Assembly: GCF_026342435.1 (NCBI RefSeq)
Contig: NZ_JAPEMT010000001.1
Location: 3,094,501-3,158,500 of the forward strand
Source: Streptomyces sp. NBC_00237
Lineage (GTDB): Bacteria; Actinomycetota; Actinomycetes; Streptomycetales; Streptomycetaceae
DNA: 64,000 nt
Direction of reading: 5' to 3'
Under the pieces are notes generated by a model. That model saw nothing but the letters and a program-made list of their open reading frames with translations, did not search any database and was not told the origin of the DNA. A program made the position numbers and the translations under genes. Positions 50,885-59,665 of the stretch are shown in pieces (position 1 is the stretch's first letter; the number at the start of each line of letters is the position of its first letter).

Positions 50885-52321
50885 GTGTCAGGCATACCGG
50901 GCCAACGCCGGAAGGACCGTGCCGAAGGACGGCGCGGGGGCCACGGCAGAGTGAGCGGCAGCGGTACCGGAAGCGGTACGAGCAGCCCGGCGGGCGAAGC
51001 GCCCGCAGACGAGGCCGGGGGCAAGGACCAAGGGGCCGCCGCCGACCGTACGGGCTCCCCCGAAGGGGGCCGACGGGCGGACAGAACCGGCCGCAGGGGC
51101 GCCAGGAGCGGTGCCCGAGGGACCGGCGGCAAGGAACAGCGTGTGAATTCGCGGGCGGGTGCGCGGGCCGGAACGCGGGTGAACGCTGCCGCGCTGCGCG
51201 GCGCGATGGCCGTGGTCGCCTCCGCCGTGGTCGCCGTCGGCGGCGTCACCGGAGTCGTCTCCGCGACCTCGGGCGACACGGAGCGCTCCACCGCGATACC
51301 CGAGGTGACGAAGACGCCCGTGGTGCCGCCCCTGCCCGCGGTCCCCAGCCCTTCGGCCACCTCCCCCTCTCCGTCGCCCAGCGCCACCGCGACGAAGAAG
51401 GCGGAGAAGAAGAAGCCGCCGAAGAAGGCGAAGCCGCCGCAGAACCAGAGCGCGCCCGTCTCCGGCAGCCTCTACCTGCACCAGGAGTCCCAGGTACTGG
51501 ACTGGGTACGGGCCAACCGGGGCGACCCGCGGCACTCCCTCATCCAGTCGAAGATCGCCGCGCAGCCGGCCGCCGTCTGGTTCGCCGAGTACAACCCGAG
51601 CACCATCACGAGCAGGGTCCGCGCGGTCACGTCCGGCGCGGCGCAGGCCGGGCGCGTTCCCGTGGTCGTCCCGTACGCGATCCCCGAGCGGGACTGCGGC
51701 GGCGCCTCGCAGGGCGGTGCGCCGAGCTTCGACGCGTACGACTCCTGGATCGGCAAGTTCGCCGCCGGGCTCGGCAAGGGCGACGTGATCGTCATCCTCG
51801 AACCCGACTCCATCGCCCAGACCGACTGCCTGGACGCGGGGCAGCGCGCCAACCGCTTCGGGGCGCTCTCCCGGGCGGGCAAGGCCATCCACGCCGCCAA
51901 CCCGAACGCCCGCGTCTACTTCGACGCGGGCCACTCCGGCTGGCACGCGGCCTCCAAGATGGCGGGCTTCCTGCGCCAGGCCGACGCCGCGACCAGCAGC
52001 GACGGCATCTTCACCAACGTCTCCAACTTCCACCGCACCGCCGACGAGGTCTCCTACGCCCGCCGGGTCCTCTCGGCCCTCGGCGGCCCGTCCTCCCTGG
52101 GCGCGGTGATCGACACCAGCCGCAACGGCAACGGGGCCCCGGCGGCGGGCCAGTGGTGCGACCCCTCGGGGCGCGCGTTGGGGCGTCCGCCGACGACGAA
52201 GACGGGGGAGTCGCGGATCGACGCGTACCTCTGGGTCAAACTTCCGGGGGAGTCGGACGGTTGCAAGGGGGCGGCGGGCAGCTTCACCCCCGACTACGCC
52301 GTGGAACTGGCGCGGGGCTGA
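50885..52321 (+). CDS. Glycoside hydrolase family 6 (cellulase-like), secreted or membrane-anchored
   Basis: 478 aa from GTG at 50885 (GGGGGGAGG upstream); starts at 50951 or 51143 are possible, and the last gives a conventional signal peptide with AAGGAA upstream. The first ~95 residues are Gly/Arg/Ser-rich and cytoplasmic in type, then a membrane helix (AMAVVASAVVAVGGVTGVV), a Pro/Ser/Lys linker and the GH6 barrel. Catalytic region residues: VVPYAIPERDCGG, VILEPDSIAQTDC, YFDAGHSGW and WCDPSGRALG. Likely cleaves beta-1,4-glucan. Divergent from the DUF5995 gene. Confidence 0.88.
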   Translation: MSGIPGQRRKDRAEGRRGGHGRVSGSGTGSGTSSPAGEAPADEAGGKDQGAAADRTGSPEGGRRADRTGRRGARSGARGTGGKEQRVNSRAGARAGTRVNAAALRGAMAVVASAVVAVGGVTGVVSATSGDTERSTAIPEVTKTPVVPPLPAVPSPSATSPSPSPSATATKKAEKKKPPKKAKPPQNQSAPVSGSLYLHQESQVLDWVRANRGDPRHSLIQSKIAAQPAAVWFAEYNPSTITSRVRAVTSGAAQAGRVPVVVPYAIPERDCGGASQGGAPSFDAYDSWIGKFAAGLGKGDVIVILEPDSIAQTDCLDAGQRANRFGALSRAGKAIHAANPNARVYFDAGHSGWHAASKMAGFLRQADAATSSDGIFTNVSNFHRTADEVSYARRVLSALGGPSSLGAVIDTSRNGNGAPAAGQWCDPSGRALGRPPTTKTGESRIDAYLWVKLPGESDGCKGAAGSFTPDYAVELARG

Positions 52322-52439
52322 CCCGCCCCGAGCGGGGCCCGGAGCCTTCTGGTCCGGAGCCCCGCTCCACCGCTCCGGCGGGCGGTAGCGGTCTGCGCCT
52401 GCGGCGGGCCACCCCAACCCCGCCCCTTCACCTGAACCC

Positions 52440-52535
52440 TGACGGGGCTGGGGTTTCGGAGGGGGGCTGCGCCCCTCGCCCCCTGCACGGCTTCGCCGCG
52501 CGTCCTCAAACGCCGGACGGGCTGGTTTTGCCCCC
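52440..52535. repeat. Dispersed Streptomyces intergenic repeat between convergent genes
   Basis: The stretch ending CCTCAAACGCCGGACGGGCT is an element I recognise from very many Streptomyces intergenic regions. It lies in the 217-bp gap between GH6 and the nucleobase permease and may act as a terminator or mark a past mobile repeat. Confidence 0.65.
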
Positions 52536-52538
52536 GGA

Positions 52539-53939
52539 TCACCCCTTGCCCGAAGACCCCTCGTCGTACGACGACGTCCCCGCGTCCAGCAGCGGCTCCC
52601 GCTCCCCGGCGGACTCCTTCATGTGCGCCGGCGCCAAGGCCCTCAGCACGTGGTACCCCGTGATCACCACAATCGTCCCCAGCGCGATCCCGCTCAGCTC
52701 GAAGCTGTCCGAGAACTTCAGGCTCACCCCGCCGACCCCGATGATGATCCCCGCCGCCGCCGGCACCAGATTCAGCGGATTCCGCAGGTCCACCTTCGCG
52801 TTGATCCAGATCTGAGCGCCCAACAGCCCGATCATCCCGTACAGGATCACCGTGATTCCCCCCAGCACGCCCCCGGGAATCGCCGCCACGATCGCCCCGA
52901 ACTTCGGACACAGCCCGAACAGCAGCGCGAAGAAGGCCGCGGCCCAGTAGGCCGCCGTCGAGTACACCCGGGTGGCCGCCATCACCCCGATGTTCTCGGA
53001 GTACGTCGTGTTCGGCGGTCCGCCCACCGCCGTCGACAGCATCGACGCCGCACCGTCCGCCGCGATCGCCGTGCCCAGCTTGTCGTCGAGGTTGTCGCCG
53101 GTCATCTCCCCGACGGCCTTCACGTGTCCCGCGTTCTCCGCGATCAACGCGATCACGACCGGCAGGGCGACCAGGATCGCCGACCACTCGAAACTCGGCC
53201 CGTGGAAGGACGGCAAGCCGATCCAGTCAGCCGTGCCCACCCCCGAAAGGTCCAGCCGCCAGTGGTCGGTGGCGGCACCCCCGCCCACCGGCGAATTGAT
53301 CTTCCCGAAGACCTGGTCGAAGACCCACGAGATTCCGTAGCCGAAAATCAACCCGAGAAAGATCGCGATCCGCGACAGGAAACCTCGCAGCGCCACCACC
53401 GCCAAACCGGTGAACAGCATCACCAGCAGCGCCGTCCACTGGTCCTGCGGCCAGTACGTCGAAGCGGTCACCGGCGCGAGATTGAAGCCGATCAGCATCA
53501 CGACCGCGCCCGTCACCACCGGCGGCATCGCCGCATGGATGATCCGCGCCCCGAACCGCTGCACCGCCAGGCCCGCCAGGAAGAGCGCCGCGCCGACCAC
53601 GAACACCGCACCGGTCACCGTGGCGCTGTCGCCGCCCGTCGCCCGGATCGCCGCCGCCACACCCACGAAGGACAGCGAACAGCCCAGGTAGGAGGGGACC
53701 TTCCCCTTCGTCGCGAGCAGGAAGATGGCCGTCGCGACACCCGACATCATGATGGCGAGGTTCGGGTCGAGGCCCATGAGCACCGGGGCTACGAAACTCG
53801 CCCCGAACATGGCGACCACATGCTGCGCACCCAACCCCGCCGTCCTCGGCCACGACAGCCGTTCGTCGGGTCGGACGACGGCTCCGGGCGCGGGATTGCG
53901 CCCGTCGCCGTGCAAGGTCCAGCGGACGCCGAGGCCCAT
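52539..53939 (-). CDS. NCS2-family nucleobase (uracil/xanthine) permease
   Basis: 466 aa from ATG at 53939 with CGGGAG upstream. About 12-14 membrane segments; VALIAENAGHVKAVGEMTG-type helix 8 (visible: IALIAENAGHVKAVG) and PNTTYSENIGVMAATRVYS are typical of the UraA/PyrP branch. A cytoplasmic tail (MKESAGEREPLLDAGTSS) ends the protein. It would salvage uracil, complementing the pyr operon in this window, but lies far from it. Confidence 0.92.
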   Translation of the reverse strand: MGLGVRWTLHGDGRNPAPGAVVRPDERLSWPRTAGLGAQHVVAMFGASFVAPVLMGLDPNLAIMMSGVATAIFLLATKGKVPSYLGCSLSFVGVAAAIRATGGDSATVTGAVFVVGAALFLAGLAVQRFGARIIHAAMPPVVTGAVVMLIGFNLAPVTASTYWPQDQWTALLVMLFTGLAVVALRGFLSRIAIFLGLIFGYGISWVFDQVFGKINSPVGGGAATDHWRLDLSGVGTADWIGLPSFHGPSFEWSAILVALPVVIALIAENAGHVKAVGEMTGDNLDDKLGTAIAADGAASMLSTAVGGPPNTTYSENIGVMAATRVYSTAAYWAAAFFALLFGLCPKFGAIVAAIPGGVLGGITVILYGMIGLLGAQIWINAKVDLRNPLNLVPAAAGIIIGVGGVSLKFSDSFELSGIALGTIVVITGYHVLRALAPAHMKESAGEREPLLDAGTSSYDEGSSGKG

Positions 53940-54042
53940 GGATGTGCTCCCGTTCAGCTCTGTACTGCTCTGCAAGTGATCCCGCCCGGTCAAGATCGAT
54001 CGAGCAGGATCAAATGCTATGGCTGAAAAGGGGCACTCACTC

Positions 54043-54068
54043 CCCGGAGAGGGGCCCGCGTCTCCGGG
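54043..54068 (-). terminator. Hairpin after the MFS gene
   Basis: 8-bp perfect arms CCCGGAGA (54043-54050) and TCTCCGGG (54061-54068), 11 bp beyond the MFS stop as read leftward. Confidence 0.45.
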
Positions 54069-54078
54069 AGGGAAGTCC

Positions 54079-55260
54079 CTACTTTCCGGCGGGTTCCAGC
54101 GGAGCCGCCTCCCGTCCCGCCCCGCGCAGCACCTGAGCACCCACCACCAGCCCGAACGCCAGCACCGTCACCAGCCCGAACGACACCACCAGCGACGTCG
54201 CGTCCGCGACCGCCCCGATCGCCGACGGGGCGATCAGGCCCGAGGTGTACGTGATCGTGGCGACGCCCGCGATGGCCTGGCTGGGGTTGGGTCCGCTGCG
54301 GCCCGCCGCCGCGAACGCCAGCGGTACGACGACCGCCACCCCGAGCCCGATCAGGGCGAACCCGGTCAGTGCCAGCGGGACGTTGGGGGCGAAGACGACC
54401 AGCAGCCCGCCGACCGTGGCCGCCACTCCGCCGACCCGCACCGTCGGCACCGGGCCGAACCGGTCCACCACCTTGTCGCCCGCCAGCCGCGCGATCGCCA
54501 TCGTCAGGGCGAACGCCGTCGTCGAAGCCGCCGCGATGCCCGGGTCCGTCGACAGGACGTCCCGCAGGTACACCGCCGACCAGTCCAGGCTCGCCCCTTC
54601 CGCGAACACCGCGCAGAAACCCACCGCACCGATGATCAGCGCCGACCTCGGCGGCAGCGTGAAGTGCGGCGGCGCCTCCTCCTCCGGCGCACTGCGCAGG
54701 TCCAGTACGCCCTGGCAGGCGGCGAGCCCGAGGGCGGTGAGGACCACGGCGGCGATCAGGTGGTGCACCCGCGCGTCACTGCCCAGGTGCGCGGCCAGCG
54801 TGCCGCCCGCCGAGCCGATCAGCGCGCCCAGGCTCCACATCCCGTGCAGCCCCGACATGATCGACTTCCCGAGCCGGTTCTCCACCTCCACGCCCAGCGC
54901 GTTCATGGCCACGTCCGACATGCCCGCCGTGGCTCCGTACACGAAGAGCACCGCGCACAACGTCCAGACGTTCGGTGCGAGCGAGGGCAGGGTCAGCGCC
55001 AGCGTCCAGAGGGCCAGTAGCCCGCGCAGCGCGTTGCGCGCGCCGAGCCGGTGCGTGATCGCCCCCGCCACCGGCATCGCCACCGAAGCGCCGATCGCCG
55101 GGAAGGCCAGGGCGAGACCGAGCTGGCCCGCGCTGATCGAGGCGTGGTCCTGGATCCACGGGATGCGGGTGGCGAAGCTGCCGGTCACCGCCCCGTGCAC
55201 ACAGAAGACGGCGGCGATGGCGTACCTCGCCCGCTTCACCCGTTCCGTACCGAATTCCAT
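54079..55260 (-). CDS. MFS transporter
   Basis: 393 aa, ATG with GGGGAG upstream. Twelve membrane helices predicted from the hydrophobic pattern; loop 2-3 has GAITHRLGARNALRG and the second half ARLAGDKVVDRFGP, both MFS signatures. It resembles the FucP/YbjJ-like group of small MFS carriers often paired with ROK regulators. Divergent from the ROK gene with a shared operator-like palindrome. Substrate unknown, perhaps a sugar. Confidence 0.9.
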   Translation of the reverse strand: MEFGTERVKRARYAIAAVFCVHGAVTGSFATRIPWIQDHASISAGQLGLALAFPAIGASVAMPVAGAITHRLGARNALRGLLALWTLALTLPSLAPNVWTLCAVLFVYGATAGMSDVAMNALGVEVENRLGKSIMSGLHGMWSLGALIGSAGGTLAAHLGSDARVHHLIAAVVLTALGLAACQGVLDLRSAPEEEAPPHFTLPPRSALIIGAVGFCAVFAEGASLDWSAVYLRDVLSTDPGIAAASTTAFALTMAIARLAGDKVVDRFGPVPTVRVGGVAATVGGLLVVFAPNVPLALTGFALIGLGVAVVVPLAFAAAGRSGPNPSQAIAGVATITYTSGLIAPSAIGAVADATSLVVSFGLVTVLAFGLVVGAQVLRGAGREAAPLEPAGK

Positions 55261-55331
55261 GACTCCCCTTCGCCCCGGGGCGGTCGTCGTGCGGCCCCGG
55301 ACAGCCGCTGTCTCCGTATCGCGCCGTAAAC

Positions 55332-55352
55332 TATCAGGAAGCCTGCCTGATA
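55332..55352. promoter_or_regulatory. Palindromic operator between MFS and ROK genes
   Basis: TATCAGG (55332-55338) and CCTGATA (55346-55352) form a perfect 7-bp inverted repeat, spacer AAGCCTG, in an AT-richer stretch. Its position between the divergent pair suggests binding by the ROK regulator. Confidence 0.6.
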
Positions 55353-55394
55353 AATAGGGCGGAAAGACGCTCGCGATCTGAAAGGATCAGCGCC

Positions 55395-56558
55395 ATGCCC
55401 GCCTCTCCGAGCACCGCCCGCGCCATCAACGACCGGCGCGCCCTGCACCTGCTCCAGGAGGAGGGCCCGCTCACGGCGGGACGGCTGAAGGAGCTCACCG
55501 GACTCTCCCGGCCCTCCGTCGCCGACCTCGTCGAGCGGCTCCAGAGTGCGGGCCTCATCGCCGTCGTCGGCGAGAGCGGCGCCGAGCGGCGCGGCCCCAA
55601 CGCCCGGGTGTACGGGATCGTCGCCGACCGCGCCCACCTGGCCGCCCTCGACGTACGGACCGACAGCGTCGGCGTCGGGGTCGCGGACCTCCTCGGCAAC
55701 CCGCTCGCCGAAGCCACCCTCGCCGTCGCCGGGGACACCCCCACCGAACAGGCGGTGGAGGCGGCCGTCGCCCTCCTGGAGCGCACCGCCCGCGAGGCGG
55801 GCGCCGACGGCCTGCACACCGTCGCCGTCGGCGCCCCCGGCCTCATCGACCCGGCCTCCGGCGAACTGCGCGACACCTCAGGACTGCCCGCCTGGCACCG
55901 AAGACTGGTCGCCGCCCTCCAGAAGCGGCTGCCCGCCACCGTCCTCGTGGAGAACGAGACCAACCTCGCCGCCGTCGCCGAGCAGCGCCTCGGCGCCGCG
56001 CGCGGGCACGACACCTTCGTCTTCCTGTGGCTGGGGGAGGGCGTGGGCGCGGCCGTCGTGCTGGACGGGAAGGTGCGCAGGGGCGCCTCGGGCGGTGCGG
56101 GCGAGGTGGGCTTCCTGCCCGTTCCCGGTACGGCAGGGCTGCCCTCCGCCACCGACTGCGACGGCGGCTTCCACTCCCTGGTGGGCGGTGCCGCGGTCTG
56201 CGAACTGGCCGAGGCGCACGGCCTGCCCGGCGGCCCCGAAGGGCCGGCGGTCATCGCGGCGGCACTGGAGGCGGGGGAGCGCGCCGAACCCTTCCTCGAC
56301 GCCCTCGCCGAACGCCTCGCCCTCGGGGCCGCGGCCGTCGTGGCCGTCCTCGACCCGGGCTGCGTCGTCCTCGGCGGCGACATGGGCCTCGCGGGCGGCA
56401 AGGCCCTGGCCGCCCGCGTCGAGGCCCGGCTCGCCGGACTCTCGCCGCTGCGCACGGAGGTGCGGGCCGGGGAGCTCGGCGGCGGTGCGGTGCTGAGCGG
56501 CGCGCTGCTCATCGCCCGCGAGGCCGCGCAGGACGACCTCTTCGCCCCGGCTCCGTAA
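55395..56558 (+). CDS. ROK-family transcriptional repressor
   Basis: 387 aa, ATG with AAAGGA upstream. N-terminal winged HTH (about 12-62, ALHLLQEEGPLTAGRLKELTGLSRPSVADLVERLQSAGLI) and a ROK sugar-kinase-like domain. The usual ROK zinc motif with CxCGxxGC is missing (only DCDGGFHS remains), and the ATP site looks degenerate. Likely controls the divergent MFS gene. Its 3' end is tandemly repeated. Confidence 0.92.
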   Translation: MPASPSTARAINDRRALHLLQEEGPLTAGRLKELTGLSRPSVADLVERLQSAGLIAVVGESGAERRGPNARVYGIVADRAHLAALDVRTDSVGVGVADLLGNPLAEATLAVAGDTPTEQAVEAAVALLERTAREAGADGLHTVAVGAPGLIDPASGELRDTSGLPAWHRRLVAALQKRLPATVLVENETNLAAVAEQRLGAARGHDTFVFLWLGEGVGAAVVLDGKVRRGASGGAGEVGFLPVPGTAGLPSATDCDGGFHSLVGGAAVCELAEAHGLPGGPEGPAVIAAALEAGERAEPFLDALAERLALGAAAVVAVLDPGCVVLGGDMGLAGGKALAARVEARLAGLSPLRTEVRAGELGGGAVLSGALLIAREAAQDDLFAPAP

Positions 56559-56638
56559 ACGGCGGTACGTCACCCCGGCTCCGCAAACGACGGTACTTCG
56601 CCCGGCTCCGTGAACGACAGCACTTCGCCCCGGCCCCC
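56540..56638 (+). repeat. Four tandem ~27-bp repeats spanning the ROK gene stop codon
   Basis: Units start at 56540, 56570, 56596 and 56623 and share CTTCGCCCCGGCTCCG. The first carries the last codons and the TAA stop of the ROK gene. The last unit forms the left arm of the terminator. Confidence 0.85.
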
Positions 56639-56667
56639 CAGTACAGGGAGGGAGCCGGGGCGAAGTG
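56621..56667. terminator. Bidirectional terminator between ROK and chitinase genes
   Basis: 14-bp perfect arms CACTTCGCCCCGGC (56621-56634) and its complement (56654-56667) between two convergent genes; the chitinase stop is at 56707. Confidence 0.8.
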
Positions 56668-56706
56668 TGGGGCGTGGTCCGGGTCAGCGGGCCCTCGGCG
56701 GCTGCC

Positions 56707-59076
56707 TCAGCAGGCGCCCAGGTCCTGCCACACGCCCCATTCGCCGGTGGTGCCGGGCTCCGCGCCCTGCGTCCACCACTTGGCCTTCCACTGGCGGCCC
56801 TTGTGCGACACGGTCGCCCCGCCGCTGTACGGGGTGTCCGCGACGTACGCGGGCGCGGTGCACGCGCCCGGGGTGGGGGTCGGTGTCGGCGTCGGCCCGG
56901 GGCCGCCCGTACCCGGCTCGACGGTCTCCGTGCCGCGTGCCAGGTCCCCGGCGAGCGCGTACGAGGTGCCGCCGATGTTCACCGTCCAGTTCCACGGGGT
57001 GGAGACCGGCAGGTAGTAGTTGAAGGAGAGGTCCACCGAGGCGCCGGGGGCCAGCGACTGCCACGCCGGGAGCTTCAGCGAAGCCCGGTGGAAGTCGCCC
57101 TTCAGACCGCCGACGTTGCTGCCGGTGTGGTCGCTGCTGATCACCTTGGTGCCGAAGCCCGACTGGTCGGACGCGTTGTTCGGAGCCGCCGTCGCGTAGT
57201 CGAACTGGAACTCCGTACCGCCGGGCAGTGCCGTCTTCGTGTTGTTGGTGATCTTCAGCTTCGGCGTGATCGGGTAGTTGGAGTCGCCCAGCTTGAAGTC
57301 GCCGAACTCCACGCCGATGTTCACGGCCTTCTTCGGCAGCGCCTTGTTCGACACGGCCGCGCCGTACGGCTTCGCCGCCTTGAACTTGTCGTACATCAGC
57401 GAGGTCAGCGTGGAGCCCGTCTCGTACTGGCCCTTGGCCGCGTTCCAGCCGTAGTCGCCCGCCAGCTCCCAGATCATCGTGCCGCCGATGCCCCGGTCCA
57501 CCACGTAGTCGGCCTTGGCGCCGATGGACTGGTCGTCCTCGGTCGACAGGAAGACCTTCTTCTCGGCGTTCCACAGCCACGGCGCGACCAGCGAGGCGTC
57601 GTACTTGCGGACGTAGGTGCCGGTCAGCTTGGTGCCGGTGGGGAAGCCGTACTTCCCGACGTAGTCGCCGACGATCCCCTTCTCCAGGTTCTTCGCGTGC
57701 CACATCGGGTTGGAGCCCGCCGGGGACTCCTTGCCGTTGTCGTCCTTGTCGTGCCACAGGTTGTCGATGCCGACCGCGCCGTCGCCGCACTTGGTCAGAC
57801 CGGACCCGGCCGGGCAGGTGGTGGCCGCGGCCTTGCCCCACAGTCCGTCGGTGCCGCCCTGCACGTTCTTGTGGCCGCGCGTGTAGTAAGGCAGGCCCAC
57901 GTTGATGCGTCCCGACGGCATCGAGCCGCGGAAGTAGTGGTACGCCCAGTCCGTGTTCAGGTAGCCGATGCCGCCGTACTGCGCGCTGCCGTAGACGTTG
58001 GCGGCGGCCAGCTCGCCGTCCTTGCCGTTGTCGAAGAGCGCGGCGTTCGGGCCGACGTGCTCGTTCCAGGCGCCGTGCAGGTCGTACGACATGATGTTGA
58101 CGTAGTCCAGGTACTTCTGGACCTGGAAGGTCTCCATGCCGCGCAGCAGGTAGCCGGAGGAGGGGGCGGCGACGGTGAGCAGGTAGTGCTTGCCGTCGGC
58201 GGCGCCCGCACGGTCCAGCTTCTCGCGCAGGGTCTTCATCAGGACCGCGTAGCCCTTGACGAGACCGGCGCGGCGGGCGTTGGAGAGGGACCAGTCGAGC
58301 GGGTTGCCCGCGTCCTTCATCGTGGTCGGGTACTCGTAGTCGATGTCGACGCCGTTGAACCCGTACTTCTTGATGAAGTCGACGGTCGAGGCGGCGAAGG
58401 TGTCGATGCCCGCCTGGTTGACCGAGCCGTCGGCGTTGGTGGCCATGGAGTAGAAGCCACCGGAGTTCACGCGCTTGCCGTCGTCGCCGAAGTAGCCGCC
58501 GGTCTCGGCCCAGCCGCCCACCGAGACCAGGGTCTTGACGTTCGGGTGCTGCTTCTTGAACTTCGTCAGCTGGTTGAAGTGGCCCTTGTACGGGAGCGCG
58601 GGGTCCATCTCCGCGCCCGCCACGCCCGGCCAGGTCATGCCGGTGGCGGCGTTCTTCTCGCCGTCCGTGCCGACCGAGATCTTGTTGTCGCCGCCGATGT
58701 GCGCGAAGGCGTAGTTGAGGTGGGTGACCTTGTCCCAGGGGATGTCGGACGCCAGGTAGGAGGGCAGACCGTCCTTGCCGGTCCGCCAGCCGGTGAAGTA
58801 GCCGATGATCCGGCGCTGGTGGTCGGCGCCCATCTTCTCGCGGCCCTCGGTGTCGTAGACCGAGCAGTACGGGACGTCCACGCCCGGTGTCTTGTAGAGC
58901 CCGTCCGGTCGACAGGACTCGTTGTCCACGGCGGCGGGGGCGTCCGCCGGGGCGGCGGTGGCGGAGAGGGTGCCGACGAGGAGCGCGGCGAGAGCGGTGG
59001 CCGCGGTTCCGGCGGCGAGGAGGGAAGCCCGGGTGCCCGATGAACGGGTACGCGTGGGTCTTGTGGGGGACAGCAC
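56707..59076 (-). CDS. Secreted chitinase, GH18 with C-terminal chitin-binding domain
   Basis: 789 aa from GTG at 59076 (AGGAGG upstream). Signal peptide of about 42 residues ending ATAA; GH18 barrel about 88-545 with [12 protein letters not shown] and catalytic [11 protein letters not shown]; a beta-sandwich domain (about 550-690); a Pro/Thr linker; and a CBM5/12 chitin-binding domain (about 725-789, [31 protein letters not shown]). The Asn in the first motif position is allowed in the GH18 signature. Its promoter carries two DasR-type sites, so N-acetylglucosamine control is likely. Confidence 0.95.
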   Translation of the reverse strand: MLSPTRPTRTRSSGTRASLLAAGTAATALAALLVGTLSATAAPADAPAAVDNESCRPDGLYKTPGVDVPYCSVYDTEGREKMGADHQRRIIGYFTGWRTGKDGLPSYLASDIPWDKVTHLNYAFAHIGGDNKISVGTDGEKNAATGMTWPGVAGAEMDPALPYKGHFNQLTKFKKQHPNVKTLVSVGGWAETGGYFGDDGKRVNSGGFYSMATNADGSVNQAGIDTFAASTVDFIKKYGFNGVDIDYEYPTTMKDAGNPLDWSLSNARRAGLVKGYAVLMKTLREKLDRAGAADGKHYLLTVAAPSSGYLLRGMETFQVQKYLDYVNIMSYDLHGAWNEHVGPNAALFDNGKDGELAAANVYGSAQYGGIGYLNTDWAYHYFRGSMPSGRINVGLPYYTRGHKNVQGGTDGLWGKAAATTCPAGSGLTKCGDGAVGIDNLWHDKDDNGKESPAGSNPMWHAKNLEKGIVGDYVGKYGFPTGTKLTGTYVRKYDASLVAPWLWNAEKKVFLSTEDDQSIGAKADYVVDRGIGGTMIWELAGDYGWNAAKGQYETGSTLTSLMYDKFKAAKPYGAAVSNKALPKKAVNIGVEFGDFKLGDSNYPITPKLKITNNTKTALPGGTEFQFDYATAAPNNASDQSGFGTKVISSDHTGSNVGGLKGDFHRASLKLPAWQSLAPGASVDLSFNYYLPVSTPWNWTVNIGGTSYALAGDLARGTETVEPGTGGPGPTPTPTPTPGACTAPAYVADTPYSGGATVSHKGRQWKAKWWTQGAEPGTTGEWGVWQDLGAC

Positions 59077-59189
59077 GTCAGGTCCTCCTGGGGAGGCTCG
59101 GCGTCACACGGCGACGGTACGGGGATGGTCCGTGATGCGTGCCCGGGGTGTGCGCACACCGGCGGGCTGTCTCCTGGGAGGTGACGCAG

Positions 59190-59231
59190 ACGTTAAAAGG
59201 ACTAGACCAAGGCGTCAATAGGTCTGGACCA
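59190..59231 (-). promoter_or_regulatory. Chitinase promoter with two DasR-like (dre) sites
   Basis: Read leftward: -35 TTGACG (59218-59213), 17-bp spacer, -10 TAACGT (59195-59190). A site TGGTCTAGTCC (59209-59199) lies in the spacer and TGGTCCAGACC (59231-59221) touches the -35 box. Both resemble the dre consensus ACTGGTCTAGACCACT and the direct repeats of known Streptomyces chitinase promoters. Confidence 0.75.
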
Positions 59232-59358
59232 GTTAAAGGCCGACCCGTCCCCACGTGCGCCGAATGTGACCCCGCCCACACCGCTGTGAGTCAGCCCACA
59301 GGCAACTCCTGGTATGGCCGCCGATCAGTCGTGGCACACTGGCCCTGTACCAGCAGCA

Positions 59359-59485
59359 GCGCACTCCGGGGTCGGTGTAATTCCGAACCGGCGGTTATAG
59401 TCCGCGACCCGGTCACCTCCAGTGACCGGTTGACCAGGTGTAATTCCTGGACCGACGGTGAAAGTCCGGATGGGAGGCAGTGCGC
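59359..59485 (+). ncRNA. FMN riboswitch (RFN element)
   Basis: Closing stem GCGCACT (59359-59365) with AGTGCGC (59479-59485). Conserved blocks are all seen: CCGGGGTCGGTGTAATTCCG, AACCGGCGGTTATAGTCCGC, and GACCGACGGTGAAAGTCCGG followed by ATGGGAGG. It lies 180 bp before ribD and should shut the riboflavin operon when FMN is abundant. The region 59486-59665 can form small hairpins, e.g. CGCCG-CCGT-CGGCG, that may belong to the expression platform. Confidence 0.95.
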
Positions 59486-59665
59486 GGCGGGCCGTCACAG
59501 GTCTTTTCGGTACGCCGCCGTCGGCGGGTTCGGACCCGGTTTTCTCCCGGGCGGAGCCCTCTCTTCCGGCTCGGCGTGGCCGTTGTCGTACCCCGTGACG
59601 CACCCGTTTTCTCTGTCGACATCGACAGGCCCCGGAGTCCGTGCCCGAAGAGGCAGGAGGACCCG

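Larger units (their letters stand above)
59077..59665. other. Chitinase/ribD divergent intergenic region
   Basis: 589 bp holding the chitinase promoter with dre sites and the FMN riboswitch. No coding frame is convincing. Confidence 0.8.

Noticed and set aside
51350..51460. CRISPR or satellite-like array in the GH6 gene
   Set aside because: It is a Pro/Ser/Lys linker coded by repetitive codons, not spaced identical repeats.
56707..59076. Defective GH18 catalytic motif (Asn for Asp)
   Set aside because: The family signature allows Asp or Asn at that position; the catalytic DIDYE part is intact.
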